64,000 nt of DNA from Streptomyces malaysiensis subsp. samsunensis (GTDB lineage: Bacteria; Actinomycetota; Actinomycetes; Streptomycetales; Streptomycetaceae): contig NZ_JANIIC010000019.1 in the NCBI RefSeq assembly GCF_024519315.1, forward strand, positions 1 through 64,000, given 5' to 3'. Shown one piece after another: positions 51,217 through 59,960 of the stretch. The notes below the pieces were generated by a model. That model searched no databases, was not told the DNA's origin, and worked only from the letters and a program-made list of their open reading frames with translations. Numbering within the stretch: the stretch's first letter is position 1; each line of letters starts with the position of its first letter. The translations under genes and the position numbers were made by a program.

Positions 51217-52586
51217 TGGGCCGCCTCCCCTTCTGCGTCGGTCTCGGCGGCTTCGTCGGCGGTGCCGGCTGCGTCCTCGGCGCCCTGGACGGGCTCGTAG
51301 ACCAGCACGGCGCGGTTGTCGGGACGCAGCCGCGCCGCGGCCACGGCCCGCACCTCCTCGGGGGTGATGTCCAGCACCCGCTCCACTGCGGTCAGCGCCA
51401 GCTGCGGATCGCCGAAGAGCACGGCGTACCGGCAGAGCTCGTCGGCCCGGCCGCCGACCGTGGCCAGCCGGTCCAGCCACTCGCGCTCGATCTGCGCCTG
51501 AGCGCGCTCCATCTCCTGCGGGGTGGGCCCCTCCTCGGCGAAGCGGGTCAGCTCCTCGTCGACGGCGGCCTCGATGGCGGGCACCTCGACACCGCCGGAG
51601 GTCTTCACGTCCAGCCAGCCCAGCGAGGGGGCGCCCGAAAGCCGCAGCAGGCCGAATCCGGCGGCCACCGCGGTGCGGTCGCGGCGCACCAGGCGGTTGT
51701 GGAGCCGGGAGGACTCCCCGCCACCGAGGACGGTCAGCGCCAGGTCGGCGGCGTCGGACTCGCGGGTGCCGTCGTGCGGCAACCGGTAGGCCGCCATCAG
51801 GGCGCGGGCCGGGACCTCCTCCTCCACGACCTCGCGCAGCTGGCCGCCGATCACCTCGGGGAGCGTGCCGTCGCGGGGCGGCCGCTTGCCGTCGTGGGAG
51901 GGGATGGAGCCGAAGTACTTCTCGACCCAGGCGAGCGTCTGTTCGGGGTCGATGTCGCCGACGATCGACAGGACGGCGTTGTTGGGGGCGTAGTAGGTGC
52001 GGAAGAACTCCCGCGCGTCCTCCAGGGAGGCCGCGTCCAGGTCGGCCATGGAGCCGATCGGGGTGTGGTGGTACGGGTGGCCCTCGGGATAGGCCATGGC
52101 GACGAGCTTCTCGAAGGCGGTGCCGTACGGGACGTTGTCGTACCGCTGGCGGCGCTCGTTCTTGACGACGTCGCGCTGGTTCTCCAGGCTCTCCTCGTCC
52201 AGCGCGGTCAGGAGGGACCCCATGCGGTCGGCCTCCAGCCACAGGGCGAGCTCGACCTGGTGGGCGGGCATGGTCTCGAAGTAGTTGGTGCGCTCGAAGC
52301 TGGTCGTGCCGTTGAGCGAGCCGCCGGCCCCCTGCACCAGCTCGAAGTGGCCGTTCCCGGTGACCTGCGACGAGCCCTGGAACATCAGGTGCTCGAAGAG
52401 GTGGGCCAGGCCGGTGCGCCCCTTGACCTCATGGCGTGAGCCGACGTCGTACCACAGACAGACCGCGGCGACCGGGGTCAGATGGTCCTCGGAGAGCACC
52501 ACGCGCAGGCCATTGGCCAGGCGGTGCTCGGTCGCTTTCAGGCCGCCGGAGCCGGCCTGCTGCGTGGCCGTGTGACCCATGGGCAT
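51213..52586 (-). CDS. M16-family zinc metallopeptidase, catalytic subunit
   Basis: A 457-aa peptidase with intact inverted zinc motif HLFEH (residues ~62-66) and downstream Glu in the ALDEESLENQRDVV helix. No signal peptide, so it acts in the cytosol. The C-terminal ~30 residues are acidic Ala/Glu-rich. The ATG at 52586 has GAAGGGA 7 nt upstream. First gene of a two-gene operon with the non-catalytic partner. Substrates unknown; related proteins degrade small peptides. Confidence 0.92.
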   Translation of the reverse strand: MPMGHTATQQAGSGGLKATEHRLANGLRVVLSEDHLTPVAAVCLWYDVGSRHEVKGRTGLAHLFEHLMFQGSSQVTGNGHFELVQGAGGSLNGTTSFERTNYFETMPAHQVELALWLEADRMGSLLTALDEESLENQRDVVKNERRQRYDNVPYGTAFEKLVAMAYPEGHPYHHTPIGSMADLDAASLEDAREFFRTYYAPNNAVLSIVGDIDPEQTLAWVEKYFGSIPSHDGKRPPRDGTLPEVIGGQLREVVEEEVPARALMAAYRLPHDGTRESDAADLALTVLGGGESSRLHNRLVRRDRTAVAAGFGLLRLSGAPSLGWLDVKTSGGVEVPAIEAAVDEELTRFAEEGPTPQEMERAQAQIEREWLDRLATVGGRADELCRYAVLFGDPQLALTAVERVLDITPEEVRAVAAARLRPDNRAVLVYEPVQGAEDAAGTADEAAETDAEGEAAQ

Positions 52587-52901
52587 GTACGTCCCTTCGA
52601 TCGCGTGATGGAGCGCGTGCCAGCCGCTTGCGCAGCGCTTCTGTCACTGTATGCAAGGGGACGGACATCTGGCGAAGTTCCGGTCCGTTCCCGTCCACGC
52701 GAGCTTCCCCGAACCGTTTCCGCGGCCCCTCGGGCACCTGGCCCGGTCCCCCGCGAGGGGCCTTCGGGCGGGGCCGCGGGGCGCGGTTCGGGGCCCCGTC
52801 CAGGCCCCGGCCACCCCGGGCCGTTCCACACTTGTCGGTGGACGGGGCCACAATGGTCCGCGTCAGATCCCGCAACGGCAGTTGAAGGAGCCGCAAGCGC
52901 G
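52587..52901. promoter_or_regulatory. 315-bp divergent region between the M16 operon and parC
   Basis: A possible parC promoter is ttgtcg with acaatg downstream near 52840-52860. The middle is very GC-rich with several short inverted repeats. A frame open here to 52482 is non-coding in composition. No RNA gene seen. Confidence 0.4.
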
Positions 52902-55355
52902 ATGGCCCGCCGCCGCACCAAGACCCCGCCGCCGGACGACTTCGAGGAGCGCATCCTCGACATCGACGTCGTCGACGAGATGCAGGGCTCCTACCTCGAG
53001 TACGCCTACTCGGTCATCTACTCGCGCGCGCTGCCCGACGCCCGAGACGGGCTGAAGCCCGTGCACCGCCGCATCCTCTACCAGATGAACGAGATGGGGC
53101 TGCGCCCCGAGCGCGGCTTCGTGAAGTGCGCCCGCGTCGTCGGCGAGGTGATGGGAAAGCTCCACCCGCACGGCGACGCGTCGATCTACGACGCGCTGGT
53201 GCGCATGGCGCAGCCCTTCTCCATGCGCCTGCCGATGGTCGACGGCCATGGCAACTTCGGCTCGCTGGGCAACGACGACCCGCCGGCCGCGATGCGGTAC
53301 ACCGAGTGCCGGATGGCGTCGGCCACCTCGCTGATGACGGAGTCGATCGACGAGGAAACGGTCGACTTCTCACCGAACTACGACGGCAGTGAGCAGGAGC
53401 CCGTCACCCTCCCCGCCGCCTATCCGAACCTGCTGGTCAACGGCACGTCCGGAATCGCGGTCGGCATGGCGACCAATATGCCGCCGCACAACCTGGGCGA
53501 GGTCATCGCCGCCGCCCGCCATCTGATCCGGCATCCGGCCGCCGACCTCGACACGCTGATGCGGTACGTACCGGGGCCCGATCTGCCGACCGGCGGCCGG
53601 GTCGTGGGCCTGAGCGGCGTCCGGGACGCTTACGAGACGGGGCGCGGCACCTTCAAGATCCGCGCCACGGTGGCCGTGGAGGACGTGACGGCCCGCCGTA
53701 AGGGCCTGGTCGTCACCGAGCTGCCCTTCGCCGTGGGGCCCGAGAAGGTCATCTCCAAGATCAAGGACCTGGTCGGCGCCAAGAAGCTCCAGGGCATCGC
53801 GGACGTCAAGGACCTCACCGACCGTGAGCACGGGCTGCGGCTGGTGATCGAGGTCAAGAACGGTTTCAACCCCGAGGCCGTCCTGGAGCAGCTCTACAAG
53901 CTCACGCCGATGGAGGAGTCCTTCGGCATCAACAACGTGGCGCTGGTGGACGGCCAGCCGCTCACGCTGGGGCTGAAGGAGCTGCTGGAGGTCTATCTCG
54001 ACCACCGCTTCAACGTGGTCCGGCGGCGCAGCGAGTTCCGGCGCACCAAGCGGCGCAACCGGCTGCACCTGGTCGAGGGTCTGCTGGTGGCCCTCCTCGA
54101 CATCGACGAGGTCATCCGCCTCATCCGGCAGAGCGAGAACGCGGCGGAGGCCAAGCGGTCGCTGATCGAGCGCTTCGGCCTCTCCGACATCCAGACGCAG
54201 TACATCCTGGACACCCCGCTGCGCCGGCTCACCAAGTTCGACCGGCTGGAGCTGGAGTCGGAGCGCGACCGGCTCAAAGCCGAGATCGAGGAGCTCACCC
54301 GGATCCTCGACTCCGACGCCGAGCTGCGCAAGCTGGTCTCCGGCGAACTGGCCGCGGTGGCCAAGAAGTTCGGCACCCCGCGCCGCACGGTGCTGCTGGA
54401 GTCGTCCAACGCGCCGGTGACCGCGGTGCCGCTGGAGGTCGCGGACGACCCCTGCCGGGTGCTGCTGTCCTCCACCGGGCTGCTGGCCCGCACCGCCGAC
54501 GGCGAGCCGCTCCCGGTCGAGGGGAAGGCCAAGCGCGCCAAGCACGATGTGATCGTCTCGGCGGTCCCGGCGACGGCCCGTGGCTCCGTGGGGGCGGTGA
54601 CCTCGACCGGGCGGCTGCTGCGGCTGTCGGTGATCGACCTCCCGATGCTCCCGGAGTCGGCCGCGCCCCCCAATCTGGCGGGCGGAGCTCCCATCGCCGA
54701 GTTCCTCTCGCTGGAGGACGGCGAGGAGCTGATCTGCCTCACCACCCTGGACGAGTCCTCACCGGGGCTCGCCATCGGCACGGAGCAGGGCGTCGTCAAG
54801 CGCGTGGTCCCCGACTACCCGGCCAACAAGGACGAGTTGGAAGTGATCGGCCTCAAGGAGGGCGACCGGGTCGTGGGCGCGGTGGAGCTGAGCACCGGCG
54901 AGGAGGACCTGGTCTTCATCACCGACGACGCCCAGCTGCTGCGGTATGCGGCGAGCCAGGTGCGGCCGCAGGGCCGCGCCGCGGGCGGTATGGCCGGTAT
55001 CAAGCTCGGCTCCGGCGCCAAGGTGATCTCGTTCACGGCCGTGGACCCGGCAGCCGACGCGGTGGTCTTCACGGTCGCGGGCGCGAGCGGCACGCTCGAT
55101 GACTCGGTCCAGCAGTCGGCCAAGCTCACCCCCTTCGACCAGTACCCGCGCAAGGGCCGGGCCACGGGCGGGGTGCGCTGCCAGCGGTTCCTGAAGGGCG
55201 AGGACTGCCTGGTCATGGCCTGGGCGGGTGCGACCCCGGCCCGCGCGGCGGGGGCCAATGGAGCCCCGGCGGCGCTGCCGGAGATCGACCCGCGCCGGGA
55301 CGGCTCGGGCGAGCCGCTCGCCAAACCGGTGACGGTGGTGGCCGGGCCGGTGTAG
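52902..55355 (+). CDS. parC: DNA topoisomerase IV subunit A
   Basis: An 817-aa type IIA topoisomerase A subunit that decatenates daughter chromosomes. The catalytic Tyr133 is in AAMRYTECRM. The gate region reads HPHGDASIYD: Ala93 is at the position of E. coli GyrA Ser83, with Asp97 at Asp87. The C-terminal β-pinwheel starts near residue 500. GAAGGAG lies about 10 nt upstream of the ATG, and the partner parE is at 62258. The GyrA-box is not obvious, supporting ParC over GyrA, and parC/parE lie apart in streptomycetes as here. Confidence 0.92.
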   Translation: MARRRTKTPPPDDFEERILDIDVVDEMQGSYLEYAYSVIYSRALPDARDGLKPVHRRILYQMNEMGLRPERGFVKCARVVGEVMGKLHPHGDASIYDALVRMAQPFSMRLPMVDGHGNFGSLGNDDPPAAMRYTECRMASATSLMTESIDEETVDFSPNYDGSEQEPVTLPAAYPNLLVNGTSGIAVGMATNMPPHNLGEVIAAARHLIRHPAADLDTLMRYVPGPDLPTGGRVVGLSGVRDAYETGRGTFKIRATVAVEDVTARRKGLVVTELPFAVGPEKVISKIKDLVGAKKLQGIADVKDLTDREHGLRLVIEVKNGFNPEAVLEQLYKLTPMEESFGINNVALVDGQPLTLGLKELLEVYLDHRFNVVRRRSEFRRTKRRNRLHLVEGLLVALLDIDEVIRLIRQSENAAEAKRSLIERFGLSDIQTQYILDTPLRRLTKFDRLELESERDRLKAEIEELTRILDSDAELRKLVSGELAAVAKKFGTPRRTVLLESSNAPVTAVPLEVADDPCRVLLSSTGLLARTADGEPLPVEGKAKRAKHDVIVSAVPATARGSVGAVTSTGRLLRLSVIDLPMLPESAAPPNLAGGAPIAEFLSLEDGEELICLTTLDESSPGLAIGTEQGVVKRVVPDYPANKDELEVIGLKEGDRVVGAVELSTGEEDLVFITDDAQLLRYAASQVRPQGRAAGGMAGIKLGSGAKVISFTAVDPAADAVVFTVAGASGTLDDSVQQSAKLTPFDQYPRKGRATGGVRCQRFLKGEDCLVMAWAGATPARAAGANGAPAALPEIDPRRDGSGEPLAKPVTVVAGPV

Positions 55356-55673
55356 TCCGGAGGCCGGCACGGCCCGTACGAGCGAAACGAGCGCGTAGGG
55401 GCGCGGCACCGTGAGGGTGCCGCGCCCCTCGCCCTTCACGGGGCCCTGGGCACCCGCGCCGTTGACGCCCCTCGGGTCGGTGTTCGCGAGGGCCGCCCCG
55501 ATTCCGGAGCCGGGCCTCGCCTCGTTGTCGGGGTCGGCCGAGGGGTCAGTACGCGAGCCCCCGGGCCGAGGGCCCAGGACGAGCGCGATCCGCCACACGA
55601 GCGACCGCACCAGGCACCCCCGGTGAAGGCGGACCCTGGCCTGCCCCGGACGGCGGAAGCCACGGCGAACGAT
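55356..55673. other. 318-bp convergent gap after parC
   Basis: Contains the parC terminator (55397-55429). The remainder, 55430-55673, is plain GC-rich sequence without gene, repeat or further hairpin that I can support. Confidence 0.5.
55397..55429 (+). terminator. 14-bp stem terminator after parC
   Basis: Perfect stem 55397-55410 with 55416-55429 and a 5-nt loop, 42 bp past the parC stop. No T-run. Confidence 0.88.
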
Positions 55674-56078
55674 TCAGTGGCCGCTGCCGTTGCGCCGGGC
55701 GCGCATCTGCCGCAGGGCCAGGCGCGCACCGTCATGGCCACGGTCCGCCGCCCGCCGGAAGTGCCGCTCCGCCTCGCCGAGCTCGCCGTGGTCCAGGTGG
55801 ACGGTGCCGAGCACCACCAGGGCCGAGAGGTCACCGGTCGCGGCGGCCTTGCCGAGCCAGTGGACCGCCTCCGCGTAAGCGCCCCGCCGGCCCAGCCCGA
55901 TGCCGTAGACGGTCATCCCCCGCGGATCACCGGCCTCGGCAGCCTTACGGGCGAGCGATTCGGGAATCGGCCGCCCCTCGTCGTAGGCCGCCCGCACCAT
56001 CGCCGTCAGCCCGGGATCCAGCGCACGCGTCCCGCGTCTCCCCCGGCGCCTTCGCCATCGCGCCCATAAGCCGCCCAT
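55674..56078 (-). CDS. small TPR/Sel1-repeat protein
   Basis: A 134-aa helical repeat protein. Sel1/TPR-like units are visible as AEAGDPRGMTVYGIGLGRRG, AVHWLGKAAATGDLSALVVL and AERHFRRAADRGHDGARLAL. The N-terminus is basic (RWRRRRGRRG). The start at 56078 has a run of GGAGGGGGGGG just upstream; longer frames to 56849 overlap the divergent gene. Likely a protein-interaction module. Function unknown. Confidence 0.78.
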   Translation of the reverse strand: MGGLWARWRRRRGRRGTRALDPGLTAMVRAAYDEGRPIPESLARKAAEAGDPRGMTVYGIGLGRRGAYAEAVHWLGKAAATGDLSALVVLGTVHLDHGELGEAERHFRRAADRGHDGARLALRQMRARRNGSGH

Positions 56079-56273
56079 ATCCCCCCCCCTCCGCCCCCGG
56101 AGCGCCATTCTCCCGCCCGCTCCCACCCCCAAGGAACGGCGGATACGCGGCGGGATCCGGACTGCCGCCCCCCGCCGCACGGGGCCGATGAGGCGCCGTG
56201 CGGCAGCTCCCGCTCGCGGCTCCACCATGGCTCCGGCGTCCACTCGCGACTTCGGCGCGCGCAATCGATCAAG

Positions 56274-56292
56274 AGAGGTTAGGCTTACCTTC
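56274..56292. promoter_or_regulatory. iron box (DmdR1/IdeR-type site)
   Basis: agaggttaggcttaccttc matches the 19-bp actinobacterial iron box ttaggttaggctaacctaa at 14 positions, including the whole core aggttaggct. It directly precedes the GTG at 56293. DmdR1 would repress at high iron. Because it abuts the start codon, transcription may begin at or near the codon, giving a leaderless or near-leaderless mRNA. Confidence 0.78.
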
Positions 56293-57267
56293 GTGAGCAC
56301 GTGCGCGACCGCCTCCCGCGACCTGTCCGAGCCGCTCGCCGGGACGGCGGCCACCGCTTCCACCTGGCTGCTGGTGGAACAGCCCGGCCCCTGGGGCACC
56401 GAGGCCCTCACCTCCAGTCGGCTCGACAGGGCCGTCGGACGCGCGCTGGAGCGCGCCGCCGAAGGCACCGGCGTACGGGTCGCGCTGATCCGCCGCCCCG
56501 GCCGCCACGCCGATCTGCACACCGGCGCCCGGCACCGGGTGTTCGTGGCCCATACCCTGCCCGGCCGCTCCTGGATCCGCACCACCGCCCTGGACGACCC
56601 GGCGGGGCTGCTCGGCCTGGACTTCGCCGCGCTGGGCGCGGGCGACCCCGGCGGGCTCACCCTGCGGCCCCACACCCCCGCCGCCTGGGAGGAGTACACC
56701 GGCGACCCGCTGGTGCTGGTGTGCACCAACGGCAAGCGCGACCGCTGCTGCGCCCTGCTCGGCCGCCCGCTGGCCGGTGAACTGGCCGCCTCCGGGGTCC
56801 ACGGCACCTGGGAGATCACGCATATCGGCGGCCATCGCTTCGCCCCCACCCTCGTCGTACTGCCGCACGGCTACACCTACGGCCGCGCCACCGCGCAGAG
56901 CGTCAAGGACGTCATCGAGGCGCTGCGCCAGGGCCGGGTCGTCATCGACGGCTGCCGCGGCCGCTCCGCCTGGGAGCGCCCCGGCCAGGCGGCGGAACTG
57001 GCCGTCCGCGAGCTGACCGGCGAGGACGGTGCCGACGCGCTGACCGTCGCACGGACCGAGGGCGAGGCCCCGGTCTGGTCCGTGACCGTCGCGCACCGCG
57101 ACGGCCGGGCCTGGCGGGTGAGCGTCGCGCAGGTCGCCGGGGCGCCGCCGCGGCCGGAGAGCTGCGGTTCCCCGCTGGGCTCCCCGGCCCGGATGGAGGT
57201 CGTCGGGATCCACACCGGCCGACGGCCCGCACGCGGCGTACGCGCGATGGCCGCGGGCCGCCTCTGA
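56293..57267 (+). CDS. Apd1-like thioredoxin-fold [2Fe-2S] protein (sucrase/ferredoxin-like family)
   Basis: A 324-aa protein of the family databases call sucrase ferredoxin-like. The signature CTNGKRDRCCA supplies Cys144 and Cys152/153, and HIGGHRFAP supplies His177 and His181; together these match the Cys/His ligands of the Apd1/Aim32 thioredoxin-like ferredoxins. Yeast Apd1 has redox functions in the cytosol. GTG at 56293 is the start (VSTCATASRDL is the conserved beginning). The iron box directly upstream suggests induction during iron starvation, perhaps for ferric-siderophore reduction; that role is inference. Confidence 0.82.
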   Translation: MSTCATASRDLSEPLAGTAATASTWLLVEQPGPWGTEALTSSRLDRAVGRALERAAEGTGVRVALIRRPGRHADLHTGARHRVFVAHTLPGRSWIRTTALDDPAGLLGLDFAALGAGDPGGLTLRPHTPAAWEEYTGDPLVLVCTNGKRDRCCALLGRPLAGELAASGVHGTWEITHIGGHRFAPTLVVLPHGYTYGRATAQSVKDVIEALRQGRVVIDGCRGRSAWERPGQAAELAVRELTGEDGADALTVARTEGEAPVWSVTVAHRDGRAWRVSVAQVAGAPPRPESCGSPLGSPARMEVVGIHTGRRPARGVRAMAAGRL

Positions 57268-57268
57268 A

Positions 57269-57451
57269 CACCCGGGCCCGGCCCCATGGGAACCACGCTG
57301 TAAGTCCCGGGCCCGGCATCGTAGGAACCACGCCGAAGACCCCGCCGTAAGACCCGCGCCCGGCTCTGTAGAAACCACGCCGTAAGACCCGGGCCCGGCA
57401 CCATGGGAACCACGCCGTAGGGCCCGGGCCGCGCTCCGTAAGGCCCACGCC
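57269..57451. repeat. imperfect ~35-bp tandem repeat, 4-5 units
   Basis: Units begin cccgggcccggc and contain ggaaccacgcc(g)taag. Clear copies start at 57269, 57306, 57354 and 57389, with a degraded fifth at 57423. A 13-bp insertion separates units 2 and 3. The array fills the gap between the Apd1-like gene and the CitA-like kinase. It has no coding potential. Confidence 0.88.
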
Positions 57452-57547
57452 CCCGGCCCCGTAGCGCCCCGGGACCGCCGCTCCCCGGCCCCTCTCCCGG
57501 GTCCTGGCGCGGTTCCCCCAGCCCGCCCTTGGTTACGCTTCGTTGCC

Positions 57548-59218
57548 ATGAGCGCCGCGATACCGCCGGGGCGGTCAGCCGCGGCCACACGGTGGCGCAT
57601 CGGCTGGCCCCGACGCGTCTTCTCCCAGGTCCTGCTGATGCAGCTGGCCATCGCCACGGGTGTCACCGTGCTCGCGACCGGCCTCTTCCTCGCTCCGCTC
57701 AGCGACCACCTCGACGACCAGGCCATGCGCCGTGCCCTCGCCATCGCCCAGACCACGGCCGCCGAGCCCCGGCTGGCCGAGGCGCTCCAGCACACCCGGC
57801 CGGCACCCGGCGGGCCGGTGCAGACCGAGGCGGAGCGCATCCGCCGCGCGACCGGCGCCGAATATGTCGTGATCATGGATCGGCACGGGGTGCGCTGGTC
57901 GCACACCTCCCCGGGCGAGATCGGGAAGCATGTCTCCACCGACCCCACCGACGCCATCCAGGGCCGGGAGGTCATGGAGATCGACGATGGCACGCTCGGC
58001 CGGTCGGCCCGCGGCAAGGTGCCGCTGCGCGCCGGGGACGGCCGTATCGTCGGCGCCGTCTCGGTGGGCATCGCCTACGAGAGCGTGCGCGCCCGGCTCG
58101 TCGCCTCGGTCCCGGAGATGCTCGCCTACGCGGGCGGCGCGCTCGCCGTCGGCGCCCTGGCGGCGTATGTGGTCGCCCGCCGGCTTCAGCGACGCACCCA
58201 TGACCTGGCCTTCTCCGATATCTCCGCACTGCTCGCCGAGCGCGAGGCGATGCTCCACGGCATCCGGGAAGGCGTCGTCGCCCTCGACGCCCACGGCCGT
58301 ATCCGGCTGGTCAACGATGAGGCGCAGCGGCTGCTGGAGCTGCGCCCCGAGGGCACCGGGCAGCCCCTGGAGGCGGTGCTGCCCCCGGGCCGTACGACCG
58401 ATGTGCTGTCCGGGCGGGCCACCGGCGCCGATCTGCTGACCGTCAGCGGCGGCCGGGTGCTGGTCGCCAACCGGATGCCGACGGACGACGGCGGCGCCGT
58501 GGTCACCCTGCGCGACCGCACCGAACTGGAGCGACTGGGCCGTGAACTGGACGGCACCCGGGGGCTGATCGACGCCCTGCGGGCACAGGACCATGAGCAC
58601 GCCAACCGGATGCACACCCTCCTGGGCCTGCTCGAACTCGAACTCCACGACGAGGCGATGGAGTTCATCACCGAGACGATCGGAGTGCACCGGGCCACCG
58701 CCGAGCAGGTCACCGAGCGGGTGCACGATCCGCTGCTGGCCTCCCTGCTGGTCGGCAAGGCCACGGTCGCCACCGAACGCGGGGTGGCGCTGTTTGTCGC
58801 CGAGGACAGTCTGCTGCCCAACCGGCTGGTGGATCCGCCCGGCCTGGTGACGATCGTCGGCAATCTCATCGACAACGCCCTGGACGCGGCGGTCGGCTCA
58901 CGGGAGCCACGGGTCGAGGTGACCCTGTGCGCGGACGACCGTACGGTGCTGCTGCGGGTCTCCGACACCGGCCCCGGGATCCCCGCCGACCGGCGCGATG
59001 TCGTCTTCACCGAGGGCTGGTCGACCAAGGAGCCGCCCGCGCACGGGAAGCGCGGCATAGGGCTCGCGCTGGTCCGCCGCCTCGCCGAACGCCAGGGCGG
59101 CAGCGTCCGGGTGTCCGACCGCGAGGGCGGAGGCGCGGAGTTCACCGTCGTCCTCCCCGAGGCGCTGGCCGAACAGCCGGCCGGGGCGCCGCTGACCGCG
59201 ACAGGAGAGCCACGATGA
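57548..59218 (+). CDS. CitA/DcuS-type sensor histidine kinase
   Basis: A 556-aa kinase. TM1 about 27-50, a periplasmic PAS/CACHE sensor about 52-185, TM2 about 190-212, a cytosolic PAS about 225-325, an H-box with His349 in DHEHANRMHTLLGLLEL, and a GHKL ATPase with GNLIDNALDA, DTGPGI and GKRGIGLALV. This layout is that of citrate/C4-dicarboxylate sensors. The stop overlaps the regulator start by ATGA. It faces a DUF485/acetate-type symporter pair, so a carboxylate signal is likely. Confidence 0.91.
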   Translation: MSAAIPPGRSAAATRWRIGWPRRVFSQVLLMQLAIATGVTVLATGLFLAPLSDHLDDQAMRRALAIAQTTAAEPRLAEALQHTRPAPGGPVQTEAERIRRATGAEYVVIMDRHGVRWSHTSPGEIGKHVSTDPTDAIQGREVMEIDDGTLGRSARGKVPLRAGDGRIVGAVSVGIAYESVRARLVASVPEMLAYAGGALAVGALAAYVVARRLQRRTHDLAFSDISALLAEREAMLHGIREGVVALDAHGRIRLVNDEAQRLLELRPEGTGQPLEAVLPPGRTTDVLSGRATGADLLTVSGGRVLVANRMPTDDGGAVVTLRDRTELERLGRELDGTRGLIDALRAQDHEHANRMHTLLGLLELELHDEAMEFITETIGVHRATAEQVTERVHDPLLASLLVGKATVATERGVALFVAEDSLLPNRLVDPPGLVTIVGNLIDNALDAAVGSREPRVEVTLCADDRTVLLRVSDTGPGIPADRRDVVFTEGWSTKEPPAHGKRGIGLALVRRLAERQGGSVRVSDREGGGAEFTVVLPEALAEQPAGAPLTATGEPR

Positions 59219-59916
59219 CCCTTGGAACCGGACCGGGCGGGCACCTGGAGGTGCTGGTCGTGGACGACGACGTCCGGGTGGCCCGGGTCAACGCCGCGTA
59301 CGTCGGCAAGGTGGCCGGCTTCCGCGTCGCCGGGCAGGCGCACAGCGCGACCGAGGCGCTGGCCTTCCTGAAGAACACCCCCGTCGACCTGGTGCTGCTC
59401 GACCACTATCTGCCGGATGAGACGGGACTGTCGCTGGTGCGGCGGCTGCGTCAGCTCGGCCACCACAACGACATCATCATGGTGACCGCGGCCCGCGATA
59501 TCGCGACCGTCCAGGCGGCGATGCGCCATGGGGCGCTCCAGTACCTCGTCAAGCCCTTCACCTTCGCGGGGCTGCGCGCCAAGTTGGAGGGGTACGCGGC
59601 GCTGCGCCGTGCGCTGGAGGGCGACGGCGAGGCCGGTCAGGACCAGGTGGACCGGATCTTCGGAGCCCTGGGCGGGGCCTCGGCCGGCCCCGCCGAGCTG
59701 CCCAAAGGCCATTCGGCGCTCACCGCAGATCTCGTACGGGAGGTGCTGCGGGGCGCCGAGGGCCCGTTGTCGGCGCAGGAGGTGGCCGAGCGCTCCTCGC
59801 TCAGCCGACAGACCGCCCAGCGCTATCTGAAGCTGCTGGAGAGCACGGGCCGGGTGCGGCTCAGCCTCAAATACGGCGAGACCGGCCGCCCCGAACACCG
59901 CTATGTGTGGGTCTGA
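59215..59916 (+). CDS. CitB/DcuR-type response regulator
   Basis: A 233-aa regulator: receiver with VVDDD pocket, phospho-Asp63 (VLLDHYLP) and KPFTF switch, then a C-terminal HTH of the CitB type (LSAQEVAERSSLSRQTAQRYL). GGAGAG lies about 8 nt upstream of the ATG. Coupled to the kinase. Candidate targets are the convergent DUF485-symporter genes. Confidence 0.92.
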   Translation: MTLGTGPGGHLEVLVVDDDVRVARVNAAYVGKVAGFRVAGQAHSATEALAFLKNTPVDLVLLDHYLPDETGLSLVRRLRQLGHHNDIIMVTAARDIATVQAAMRHGALQYLVKPFTFAGLRAKLEGYAALRRALEGDGEAGQDQVDRIFGALGGASAGPAELPKGHSALTADLVREVLRGAEGPLSAQEVAERSSLSRQTAQRYLKLLESTGRVRLSLKYGETGRPEHRYVWV

Positions 59917-59960
59917 GCCCTGCCCTCGCGCTCATGAGGCCGTGCCCGCCCATGAGGCCA

